Source: JAZDOK01 sp043798715
GTDB taxonomy: Bacteria; Vulcanimicrobiota; JAZDOK01
Length of the DNA: 59,176 bases
NCBI GenBank assembly: GCA_043798715.1
Contig: JAZDOK010000079.1
Coordinates: forward strand, 1-59,176
Direction of reading: 5' to 3'
The position numbers and the translations under genes were made by a program. This document shows positions 8,535-15,932 of this stretch, one piece after another (positions within the stretch are counted from its first letter, which is position 1; each line of letters opens with the position of its first letter). The notes beneath the pieces are model-generated. The model saw only the letters and a program-made list of their open reading frames with translations, was not told where the DNA came from and searched no databases.

Positions 8535-10265
8535 TTAATCACTTTCAACGTAAATCACTCTCAGGCATTCCTCAATGGTGGTCATGCCCTCTAATACCTT
8601 TCTCAAGCCGTCATCCTGCATGGTTTTCATACCTTCTTCGATGGCGGCCTGGCGTATTTCAGCGGACGAGGAACGCTGCAACACCAGGCTGCGGACCCTG
8701 TCGGTAATCGGCATAAGTTCAAAAACTCCGCTTCTTCCCTTATAGCCTGTCATCTTGCAATGATCGCATCCGCGGCCCCGGTAAAAAGTTATATCGGAAT
8801 CGGTGAAGGCCATAAGGCCGAATCTCTTGACCGATTCCGCCGGGGGGCTGTATGGTTCCTTGCAGTTGGGGCAGACCATGCGGACCAGCCTCTGGGCCAG
8901 AACTCCGATCACCGATGAGGCGACCAGGAACGGCTCGATGCCCATCTCAGAAAGACGGCTCATGGCGCCCGCCGCGTCATTGGTATGGAGGGTCGAAAGA
9001 ACCAGATGCCCGGTGAGGGCCGCTTCGATGGCAATTCTGGCGGTTTCCAGGTCTCGAATTTCACCGACCATGATGATATCGGGGTCCTGCCGGAGAAAGC
9101 AGCGCAGAGCATTGGCAAAGTTCAGACCGGCCTTTTCATTGACCTGCACCTGGTTCACCCCGGGAAGCTGGTATTCCACCGGGTCTTCCACGGTAATGAT
9201 GTTTTCATTGCCGGTATTGAGTTTATTGAGCACCGAATAAAGCGTCGTGGATTTCCCCGAACCGGTAGGCCCGGTGACCAGGATCATACCATAGGGCTTT
9301 TCCACGATGGACTCAAAAATCGCCTGAATTTCCGGAAAGAATCCCAGCTTATTCAAGCCGAGCAGAATCGAGGACTTGTCCAGAATTCTCATCACGATTT
9401 TCTCCCCGTGAATGGTGGGGAGGCTGGAAACGCGGAGATCGAATTCCCTGTTATCATGCCGCAGGTGGATTTTTCCGTCCTGAGGAATTCTGCGCTCGGC
9501 GATGTCCATGTTGGACATGATCTTGATACGCGAAACCATCGGGGCCTGTATGTGCTTGGGAGGGGACATGACATCGTGGAGAATGCCGTCTATCCGGTAG
9601 CGCACCCGCACGACCTTCGCCTCGGGTTCGATGTGAATGTCGGACGCCTTGTCGTTGATCGCCTGGGAAATAATCAGGTTAACCACGCGGACGATAGGCG
9701 CCTCGTCAACCATCTCCTTGAGCTTGTCGAGGGCTATCTCTTCTTCCGCCGCTTCCTCGACATCCAGGCCGCCGAAGTCCGTTGAAGCGATATCCTTAAC
9801 CGTCTCCTGAACTTCCGCCAGATCGGTGACGCCGAATTGCCTGTTGATCGCCTTTAGAATTGCATCTTCGGTCGCGATCACCGGCTCGATGTCAAAACCG
9901 GTGATCAGGCGGATATCGTCAATCGCAATCACATTCAAGGGATCGACCATCGCCAGGGTGAGCCTGTTCTCCTTCTGTGAAACCGGGATCACCTTGTAGC
10001 GCTGGGCCAGATGTTCCGGGATGGAGCGGGCCATCTCAGGATCCAGATCGACCGAGTCAAGATCGATATACTTGACCCCCATCTGTTTCCCAACGACTTC
10101 GGTGATGTCCTTTTCGGTGACAAACCCCATGCCGACCAGGATCTTCGGCAGGGTTTCGTTGGTGCGGGATTGCTGCTCATAAGCCTTATTGAGCTGTTTC
10201 TCGGTTATGAGCTGCTCCTCGATGAGGACTTCCCCGAGATCTCTTCTGAGCGCACCAGTAATCAT
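8535..10265 (-). CDS. pilB: Type IV pilus assembly ATPase PilB / GspE
   Basis: This 576-residue extension ATPase has an N-terminal MshEN (c-di-GMP-binding-type) domain at about residues 10-155, with the repeated RLTLAMVDPLN-type segment. The catalytic domain follows, with Walker A GPTGSGKSTT, Asp box ITVEDPVEYQ and Walker B IIMVGEIRDLETA. A C-terminal tetracysteine zinc module is present (CPNC and, about 25 residues on, CDHC). A possible c-di-GMP link fits the HD-GYP protein elsewhere in the window, but that is inference. It is first in the operon, with a GAGGAG ribosome-binding site and a sigma-70-like promoter 40-65 bp upstream. Confidence 0.93.
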   Translation of the reverse strand: MITGALRRDLGEVLIEEQLITEKQLNKAYEQQSRTNETLPKILVGMGFVTEKDITEVVGKQMGVKYIDLDSVDLDPEMARSIPEHLAQRYKVIPVSQKENRLTLAMVDPLNVIAIDDIRLITGFDIEPVIATEDAILKAINRQFGVTDLAEVQETVKDIASTDFGGLDVEEAAEEEIALDKLKEMVDEAPIVRVVNLIISQAINDKASDIHIEPEAKVVRVRYRIDGILHDVMSPPKHIQAPMVSRIKIMSNMDIAERRIPQDGKIHLRHDNREFDLRVSSLPTIHGEKIVMRILDKSSILLGLNKLGFFPEIQAIFESIVEKPYGMILVTGPTGSGKSTTLYSVLNKLNTGNENIITVEDPVEYQLPGVNQVQVNEKAGLNFANALRCFLRQDPDIIMVGEIRDLETARIAIEAALTGHLVLSTLHTNDAAGAMSRLSEMGIEPFLVASSVIGVLAQRLVRMVCPNCKEPYSPPAESVKRFGLMAFTDSDITFYRGRGCDHCKMTGYKGRSGVFELMPITDRVRSLVLQRSSSAEIRQAAIEEGMKTMQDDGLRKVLEGMTTIEECLRVIYVESD

Positions 10266-10301
10266 AAAGCAGACTCCTCAGCCTTAATAGGTATTTTGAG
10301 A

Positions 10302-10330
10302 ATTATAACACAAGTGGTGCGGTTCTGCAA
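10302..10330 (-). promoter_or_regulatory. Sigma-70-type promoter of the pilB operon
   Basis: On the minus strand, TTGCAG (10330-10325) is followed after exactly 17 bp by TATAAT (10307-10302), about 36 bp before the pilB ATG. It is the only good promoter match in the gap between yqeG and pilB, so the pilus genes form their own transcription unit. Confidence 0.7.
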
Positions 10331-10344
10331 GATAATCCCCCCCC

Positions 10345-10893
10345 TCAACCGTCTTCAATAATTCCCTTCTTTAAGGACCTCGTATTCAGAAGCCCTTTTC
10401 TTCTAAAATTAAAGAGGACGAACTTTTCAGCCAGCCTCTGAATCAGAGTGGTGCAGAACTCTCTTCTGTCCACGGGCCTCACCAGAATCGTGAAGGCGCC
10501 CATCCTGTTGCCCCCGAGAATATCCGTAAAAATCTGATCCCCTATCACCACTGTAGCCTCCACGGAACTGCCCAGCATCTTCACGGCGCGGAGAAGGGTC
10601 TTCCGCCGCGGTTTAATGGCCTTTGGAAGCGCCGGAATTCCCATCAGGCGGCTGAATTTCGCCACCCGGCCGCTGATCGCGCAATTAGAGACAATACAGA
10701 GTCTGAAACCCATTCCCTCGGCATTCCTGATCCAGGAGATGATCTCATCCGGGACACTCCGGGCCCTCCACCCGACCAGGGTGTTGTCCAGATCCATGAT
10801 GAGCGTATCAAAGCCGCCGGCCCTCAAGTCTTCGAGGTCTATATCCAGAACTTTTTCCACCAGCATATCCGGAATGAGAAATCTCATTATCAT
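10345..10893 (-). CDS. YqeG family HAD IIIA-type phosphatase
   Basis: This 182-residue HAD-superfamily hydrolase has the nucleophile motif DLDNTLV (motif I), motif II serine in CIVSN, a lysine in AIKPRR, and the acidic motif VIGDQIFTDILGG. This order is characteristic of the YqeG/GEP4 type, whose eukaryotic relatives dephosphorylate phosphatidylglycerophosphate; bacterial members are less well characterised. It overlaps the mltG stop codon by 4 nt (ATGA). yqeG, mltG and ruvX are frequent neighbours in bacterial genomes, so the context supports the call. Confidence 0.85.
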   Translation of the reverse strand: MIMRFLIPDMLVEKVLDIDLEDLRAGGFDTLIMDLDNTLVGWRARSVPDEIISWIRNAEGMGFRLCIVSNCAISGRVAKFSRLMGIPALPKAIKPRRKTLLRAVKMLGSSVEATVVIGDQIFTDILGGNRMGAFTILVRPVDRREFCTTLIQRLAEKFVLFNFRRKGLLNTRSLKKGIIEDG

Positions 10894-11897
10894 CGCTTCA
10901 TATACTTCGAGATCGCTGTGAGATGATCCTTGTAATTAACCGAGAAACTGTGGCTCCCATCCCCTTTAATCTCGTTTAAGACGTAGTAGAGATATGGCAC
11001 GGAGGCCGGATTCATTGCCGCTTTGAGAGATTCCCTCCCGGGATTGGCGATAGGACCCGGCGGAAGACCCGGATGGCTGTAGGTATTATAGGGAGAATCC
11101 ACTTTCAAGTCCTCTAAAGTAAGACTCTCCCTTACATCTCCCAGGGCAAACTGAATGGTGGCATCGCAGTCCAGGGTCATCTTCTTCCTGAGGCGGTTGT
11201 AATAGACCCCGGCGATGATGGGGCGTTCCCGATCCAGGCAGGCCTCTCTCTCAACCAGTGATGCCAGGATGACCGCCCCTGAAAAGTCCACCGGAAGACC
11301 CTTTTGCCTGGTCTTCCACAGAGGCAGGGCCACCTGGTCAAAGAGGGCCTTCATCCGCTCCATCACTGCTTCCGGCGTGTCGGTATCGGGAAACTCATAG
11401 GTCTCGGGAAATAGATACCCTTCGTAATTTTTTTCTTTCACCAGGCGGAGAAACCGGTCCCCGGCGTCGGGTATCCCGGCAAAAACTCCCCTCTTTTCCA
11501 GTATGGCCACGATATCCCTTGACGTCAGACCCTCGGGGATGGTGATCTTCTGAGGAGGAATCACCTCTCCATTGCGTATTTGCAGGATAATCTGCCAGGT
11601 GCTGAGCCGCGGCGAGATGATATACTTACCGGCCTGCAGACGGTCACTGACTTTCGCCAGTCTCACCAGGAGCCGAAAGGCGAAGGGACTCTTGATGAGA
11701 CCCTCCCTCTTCAGGTTTTCGGCGATTTGAGCCGGGGAGTCTCCCCGCTCGATAACAACTTTCCTGCTGGGCCCTTCGCCGGCCGGAGTTATGACCTGCT
11801 GCAGAAAAAAGGCCCCCGCTCCGCAGATGAGAAGACAGGCGAAACACACCCAGAAAATGATCCTGAAAACCTTGAGTAGCCTCTGAAATTTACTCAT
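10890..11897 (-). CDS. mltG: Endolytic murein transglycosylase MltG
   Basis: This 335-residue YceG-family protein has one N-terminal membrane anchor (about residues 10-32), a LysM-like domain (about 45-115), and a catalytic domain. The catalytic glutamate lies in ILASLVEREA, and the substrate-groove segments LFPETYEFP and PSNPGR-like PIANPGRESLKAA are present. It cuts nascent glycan strands at the inner membrane and sets glycan chain length. It overlaps the recO-ruvX stop by 8 nt and the yqeG start by 4 nt, so all three are translated from one message. Confidence 0.92.
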   Translation of the reverse strand: MSKFQRLLKVFRIIFWVCFACLLICGAGAFFLQQVITPAGEGPSRKVVIERGDSPAQIAENLKREGLIKSPFAFRLLVRLAKVSDRLQAGKYIISPRLSTWQIILQIRNGEVIPPQKITIPEGLTSRDIVAILEKRGVFAGIPDAGDRFLRLVKEKNYEGYLFPETYEFPDTDTPEAVMERMKALFDQVALPLWKTRQKGLPVDFSGAVILASLVEREACLDRERPIIAGVYYNRLRKKMTLDCDATIQFALGDVRESLTLEDLKVDSPYNTYSHPGLPPGPIANPGRESLKAAMNPASVPYLYYVLNEIKGDGSHSFSVNYKDHLTAISKYMKR

Positions 11898-13059
11898 GGC
11901 CGCCTTGCCCGCGGCGAGTCAGATACCCATCCAGGATCAGGGCCGCCGAAATCTTATCAATTACCGATTTTCGACCGCTCCTTCCGACATCGGCCTCAAT
12001 AAGTATTTTCCTGGCTTCAGCCGTGGAAAAACGCTCGTCAACGGTCTCTATTGGAACCTCCGTGGAATTCTGAAATTCCCTGATAAAGGCCAAAACTTTT
12101 TCCGCCTGGGGGCCGATCTCGCCGGCCAGGTTCTTCGGCAGGCCGACCACCACTCTATCCACCTCATGCTGTTTGAGCAGGTGAAGCAGTCCGACGAAAG
12201 TATTCCGGTCCCGGCGAAGAGTCGCCAGCGGCTGGGCCGTCATTCCCAGAGGATCACTCAAGGCTATTCCGATCCTCCTGTCCCCCACATCCAGGCCCAT
12301 GATTCTCATCTTTCCAACTCCGTTCAGGACACTCAGAAAATAGTGGCTCTTGATCCTTCTCGGCGCACGGTACTCAAGATGTTTTTCCAGGAAAGAGGCC
12401 AGCTCTGCCATCCGATCGGGATGAATGGCCGACTCTCTTAAGGCCGATAACGGCAAACTTCCCATGTTTTTCCAGAGCTGAAGCGTCGCCGGGAGAATTT
12501 TGAGAGAATCGGCCGAAAGCGGTCCGCACTCACCGCAGATCACGCCCCCCAGAGAGGGGCTGAAGTAAGTAAGGGATAAACGTCCCCGACACTCCACGCA
12601 GTGCTCCAATTGGGGAGAATAGCCCAGCGAAGAGGAGAGAGCCATCTGTACCTTGCGAAGGACGAGTCCGGAGGAATAGCCGCAATCAAGAGCCTCCAGA
12701 GCGTGTTTAAGCGAAAAATAATACCGGTTGTTCGGCTCCCCTCCGGCTTCCACAAAAGCATCAAAGAGGTCCAGAAGGTAGACGCCATGGCTGAAAAGAT
12801 TAAGCTCCCCCCGCACCCTGATATGCGGATTCGTCAACTCCACGTCGCTGATGACATCCAGAGTCCGGCCCTGAGCCATAAGAAGCCTGACTTCACTGAA
12901 AATCTCAAGTCTCCCGCCCAGACGGCTGCCGGGCTTCCTGGCGCTCCGGGCCACCGCGTCAAGCTTGCCCCCGTCGCGGGAGAGAAGAGTGACGACCAGG
13001 TCCGACTCACCAAGCGCCCTGCGCCTGAGGACAATGCCCTCAGCCTTGTACAGTGGCAA
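11890..13059 (-). CDS. RecO-RuvX (YqgF) in-frame fusion protein
   Basis: The 389-residue frame joins two normally separate proteins. Residues 1-250 are RecO: the N-terminal OB fold begins LYKAEGIVLRRRALGESD, and the zinc module is CVEC then CGEC about 20 residues later. Residues 251-389 are a full-length RuvX/YqgF nuclease, with GLDVGDRRIGIALSD, VGLPKNLAGEIG, VDERFSTAEA and the C-terminal Asp in IDKISAALILDGYL. At the junction (12307-12309) an ATG with an upstream GGAG remains, so RuvX may also be made alone by internal initiation. The start is TTG, 3 nt after the deoC stop, with an AGGAGAAGGGG ribosome-binding site. RecO loads RecA; RuvX acts in pre-16S rRNA 5' processing. Confidence 0.85.
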   Translation of the reverse strand: MPLYKAEGIVLRRRALGESDLVVTLLSRDGGKLDAVARSARKPGSRLGGRLEIFSEVRLLMAQGRTLDVISDVELTNPHIRVRGELNLFSHGVYLLDLFDAFVEAGGEPNNRYYFSLKHALEALDCGYSSGLVLRKVQMALSSSLGYSPQLEHCVECRGRLSLTYFSPSLGGVICGECGPLSADSLKILPATLQLWKNMGSLPLSALRESAIHPDRMAELASFLEKHLEYRAPRRIKSHYFLSVLNGVGKMRIMGLDVGDRRIGIALSDPLGMTAQPLATLRRDRNTFVGLLHLLKQHEVDRVVVGLPKNLAGEIGPQAEKVLAFIREFQNSTEVPIETVDERFSTAEARKILIEADVGRSGRKSVIDKISAALILDGYLTRRGQGGHE

Positions 13060-13062
13060 AAC

Positions 13063-14433
13063 TCAGTACCCCTTCTCCTGCTTCGTGCCGCCGCCCTTGA
13101 CGATCGCCACGCTGGCGCTGGCGCCTATTCTGGTGGCGCCGGCCTGGATCATCTCCTGGGCGGTCTTGAAATCGCGAATGCCCCCGGAGGCCTTCACGCC
13201 CATGTACTGGCCGACCGTCTGCCGCATGAGGGCCACGTCGTGGGCGGTGGCCCCTCCGGGACCAAAACCGGTGGATGTCTTGACGAAATCGGCGCCCGCG
13301 TCCCGCGCCATGAGGCAGGCCGTGACCTTTTCCTCGTCTGTAAGCAGGGCCGTCTCTATAATCACCTTGACCAGGGCCCCCTGGGCGGCTTCGATGACCG
13401 CCTCGATGTCCTTCTGAACCAGTTCGTAGTTTCCGGCCTTGAGGGCCCCCACGTTGATGACCATGTCTATTTCGGAGGCCCCGTTCGCGATGGCGTCACG
13501 GGTCTCCATGGCCTTGGTCATGCTGGTGGTCGCCCCGAGCGGGAAGCCGATGACCGTGCAGACCTTGACGGGGGTGCCCCGCAGGCATTCGGAGGAAAGC
13601 TTGACATTGGACGGATTGATGCAGACCGAGGCGAAGGTGTACTTTCTGGCCTCATCGCAGAGCTTGATGACCTCGTCTCTGGTGGCATCAGCCTTAAGGA
13701 GCGTGTGGTCTATCATCTTCCCGACGTCCGAGGAGGCCGGAGTCATGCCCATGGCCGATGAAACCCTGGAGGCGCCCGCCTCCATCACCGCCCCCACCTT
13801 CTCCGCCACCAGATTGGCGCAGTGGCCGCAGGCGCTGCACTCCCCCTGGGAGATCGCCGCACAGGCTGATTTACCGCCATTGCGCGGCGTGGCCTGAGGA
13901 ACAGGACCCGCCGCCACATCCGCGGAAACGCCCTTTACGATCATGCCCGAGGCGGCCAGATCTTTCATATATGAGTCAGCCCGCATCTTAAGAGCGGGAG
14001 TTAAAGCCGGGAGGAAGCAGTAAACCTGGACCTCCCTGCCTCTGACCAGCGCCTTCTCGACCAGGCGCACAGCGGGATCCTGATCGAGAAGAAGAGCCAG
14101 CCCGGCCAGCGTTCCCAGGCTCAGGATCCCGATGACTACGCAGCTGCACTTCTCGACGAGATCCGAAACATCCGGAGTCTCTTCAAAAGCCAGCACCGGC
14201 GCCCCGCCCCTCAGGACCGTGGAAGAGAGGGACGATCTCAAGTCTCTCGGGACCAGCCAGGTCGCGCCGAGCAACCCCTCAACCGCTCCCAAAAAACCGG
14301 CTAGGGAAACCTCTTCGGCCCTTTCCGACCCGCAGACGACCAGCACCTGCCCGGACGGAGGAGCTGAGGCCCCTTTATTCAAGCTCTGCATGACTTCACG
14401 GGTAATCGTATCCACCATCTTTTGAATATCCAT
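13063..14433 (-). CDS. deoC: Microcompartment deoxyribose-phosphate aldolase with N-terminal flavoprotein-like and Cys-rich domains
   Basis: The protein has 456 residues, about twice the length of normal DeoC. Residues 1-18 (MDIQKMVDTITREVMQSL) form an amphipathic helix like those that target enzymes into microcompartments. Residues 28-165 resemble the flavoprotein (HFCD) domains seen in BMC loci. Cysteines 191, 199, 202 and 205 make a CX7CX2CX2C cluster suitable for metal or Fe-S. Residues 235-450 are DeoC, with Asp in EIDMVINVG, the Schiff-base Lys in FVKTSTGFG and the second Lys in GVKASGG. It cleaves 2-deoxyribose-5-phosphate to glyceraldehyde-3-phosphate and acetaldehyde. I prefer the ATG at 14433 (AGGTGA ribosome-binding site over the rpiB stop) to the upstream start. 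Confidence 0.87.
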   Translation of the reverse strand: MDIQKMVDTITREVMQSLNKGASAPPSGQVLVVCGSERAEEVSLAGFLGAVEGLLGATWLVPRDLRSSLSSTVLRGGAPVLAFEETPDVSDLVEKCSCVVIGILSLGTLAGLALLLDQDPAVRLVEKALVRGREVQVYCFLPALTPALKMRADSYMKDLAASGMIVKGVSADVAAGPVPQATPRNGGKSACAAISQGECSACGHCANLVAEKVGAVMEAGASRVSSAMGMTPASSDVGKMIDHTLLKADATRDEVIKLCDEARKYTFASVCINPSNVKLSSECLRGTPVKVCTVIGFPLGATTSMTKAMETRDAIANGASEIDMVINVGALKAGNYELVQKDIEAVIEAAQGALVKVIIETALLTDEEKVTACLMARDAGADFVKTSTGFGPGGATAHDVALMRQTVGQYMGVKASGGIRDFKTAQEMIQAGATRIGASASVAIVKGGGTKQEKGY

Positions 14434-14440
14434 ACTACTC

Positions 14441-14911
14441 TCACCTCGAAAAGCTTTCGCGGATGTATTTTCTCTCAACCGACATCATCTTCTCCACCCG
14501 CCGGGCATGGCGATCGCCCAGAAAGCACGAGGACAGCCAGACTTTCACGATCTCCCTGGCCAGGCCGACCCCTATGACCCGCCCCCCCAGCGTCAGAATG
14601 TTGGCGTCATTGTGCTCTCTGCTGTTTCTGGCCGTAAAAGCCTCGTGACAGTGAGCGGCCCGGATGCCCGGCACTTTATTGGCGGTGATGGCGCTCCCGA
14701 TGCCGGCGCCGTCGATAATGATGCCCAGCGCGCCCGGATTCTGAGAGACCGTCTCGGCGACCAGGAGGGCGATATCCGGATAGTCCACCGGATCGGCACT
14801 GTAGCACCCGTAGTCCACGACATGATAGCCGGACTCATCCAGGAATTTCTTCAAATCTTCCTTCAGTTCATATCCGCCGTGGTCGCTTCCGAGAAACACC
14901 TTCAGTGCCAC
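14441..14911 (-). CDS. rpiB: RpiB/LacA-type sugar-phosphate isomerase
   Basis: The 156-residue protein has the RpiB signature: GSDHGGYELK at the N-terminus, the catalytic cysteine in DYGCYS, the anion hole GAGIGSAI, and AAHCHEAFTARNSREHND. It interconverts ribose-5-phosphate and ribulose-5-phosphate, or a related aldose/ketose phosphate. I take the GTG at 14911 as the start because GGGAGGG lies 6 nt upstream and the family's conserved sequence starts there. A longer frame opening at 14965 lies entirely within the BMC-H gene. The start is 44 bp inside the BMC-H 3' end. With DeoC and shell genes it defines a sugar-phosphate microcompartment. Confidence 0.9.
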   Translation of the reverse strand: MALKVFLGSDHGGYELKEDLKKFLDESGYHVVDYGCYSADPVDYPDIALLVAETVSQNPGALGIIIDGAGIGSAITANKVPGIRAAHCHEAFTARNSREHNDANILTLGGRVIGVGLAREIVKVWLSSCFLGDRHARRVEKMMSVERKYIRESFSR

Positions 14912-15233
14912 CTTTGACCCTCCCTTCAGACATATCTCCCGCCCTCTCCTTGGTCGGGAGGACAAATTCCACGTCAGGATGGAGACGCGGAATCACATGG
15001 ACCGAAACCAGCTCCCCTATTCTGCGGCAACGCTCGGCCCCGGCCTCGACCGCCGCCTTGACGGCGCCCACGTCGCCTCTCACCATGACCGTGACATAGG
15101 CCCCGCCTATCCGCTCCTCTCCCAGGAGGTGAACGTTGGCGGTCTTGACCATGGCGTCCGCCGCCTCAATGGAACCGATCAGCCCGTGGGTCTCTATCAT
15201 CCCCAGGGCCTGCTCCAGGTATCTTTCGGACAT
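14868..15233 (-). CDS. Microcompartment shell protein, single-domain hexamer type (BMC-H)
   Basis: The 121-residue protein has one BMC domain (about residues 5-90). It starts LGMIETHGLIGSIEAADAM and carries the pore-lining RIGGAY and the edge motif VTVMVRGDVGAVKAAVEAG. Hexamers of this family tile the facets of microcompartments. The C-terminal 25-30 residues are a charged, basic tail (RKRPRR) not found in minimal shell hexamers. Part of the tail is encoded by DNA that also holds the rpiB ribosome-binding site and start. It lies 16 bp after the BMC-T gene. Confidence 0.92.
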   Translation of the reverse strand: MSERYLEQALGMIETHGLIGSIEAADAMVKTANVHLLGEERIGGAYVTVMVRGDVGAVKAAVEAGAERCRRIGELVSVHVIPRLHPDVEFVLPTKERAGDMSEGRVKGGTEGVSRKRPRRI

Positions 15234-15249
15234 TCCTCAATCCTCCTCG

Positions 15250-15798
15250 CTAGAGAATCACCCGCCCCATGGATTCATGGGGCCTGGGTATAACAACACT
15301 CTGCACCAGGGCGCCATCATCTGAAATGGCCTCCGCTCCCGAACGCACCGCCGCCTGCACCGCTCCGACCTCTCCCGTCAGGGTCACGAAGGATTTTCCT
15401 CCCATACCCCGGGCCAGGCGGATCTCCAGCAGGTCCACCCCGGCCGCCTTGACGGCGAAATCAGCCGCCAGAATGCTGGAGGCCGCCGTGAAGGTCTCCA
15501 GGACACCGAGCGCCTCCAGAGCTTCCCTGGGAACGCCGGCCGAAAGGGCCAGGATTACCTGGGGATGAACATTGGGGATGAGAAGCTGATCGACGAGCGT
15601 ACCGCCGGCTATCTCGACCCCGCGGCCAACGGAACTTCGCACGGCGTCAACATCGCCGGTGATGAGCACGATGTATTTTCCGGCGCAGATCGGGTGGGCC
15701 TCAACCAGGTCCACCTCGGCCATTTTGAGCATCCCGTCACAAGCCTCAATCCCCTTGGCGATGCTCATGGTCTCTACCAAACCAATAGCTGCCTGCAT
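15250..15798 (-). CDS. Tandem-domain microcompartment shell protein, PduT type (BMC-T)
   Basis: The 182 residues contain two BMC domains (about 3-88 and 95-180), so the protein should form pseudohexameric trimers. In domain 1 a cysteine at residue 38 lies in PICAGKY, matching by sequence and number the PduT pore cysteine (Cys38 in ICPGK) that holds a [4Fe-4S] cluster at the trimer axis. The second domain has GKSFVTLTGEVGAVQAAV. It heads the operon BMC-T, BMC-H, rpiB, deoC, with a GAGGTGG ribosome-binding site. A redox role for the pore is inference from PduT. Confidence 0.92.
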   Translation of the reverse strand: MQAAIGLVETMSIAKGIEACDGMLKMAEVDLVEAHPICAGKYIVLITGDVDAVRSSVGRGVEIAGGTLVDQLLIPNVHPQVILALSAGVPREALEALGVLETFTAASSILAADFAVKAAGVDLLEIRLARGMGGKSFVTLTGEVGAVQAAVRSGAEAISDDGALVQSVVIPRPHESMGRVIL

Positions 15799-15840
15799 AC
15801 CACCTCATTCGCTCTTAGAGCTTAATTTCCCTTTAAATAT

Positions 15841-15860
15841 CTGCAGGGGCGCCCCTACAG
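15841..15860. repeat. Short GGGGCGCCCC palindrome
   Basis: A 20-bp near-perfect palindrome with core AGGGGCGCCCCT and flanks matching TG(C/T)AGGGG. It resembles the longer GTAGGGGC...GCCCCTAC palindrome at 51896-51923, so the two may be copies of one dispersed repeat family. Confidence 0.5.
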
Positions 15861-15876
15861 ATTCATCATCGCAAAG

Positions 15877-15904
15877 AGGCGCCCCCGCCTTGGCGGGGAC
15901 GCCT
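15877..15904 (-). terminator. Hairpin downstream of the M4 protease gene
   Basis: A 13-position stem with one mismatch (AGGCGCCCCCGCC paired with GGCGGGGACGCCT) and a two-base loop lies 29 bp beyond the protease stop codon and 79 bp before the BMC-T start. The T run after it on the minus strand is short (CTCTTTG), so termination may be partial, letting some transcription continue into the BMC operon. Confidence 0.55.
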
Positions 15905-15932
15905 TTCTGTGAAACAGTGCGAACAAAAAACC

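Noticed and set aside
14912..14965. Longer RpiB start
   Set aside because: The added residues are charged and unlike the family, and lie within the BMC-H gene; GTG at 14911 has the ribosome-binding site.
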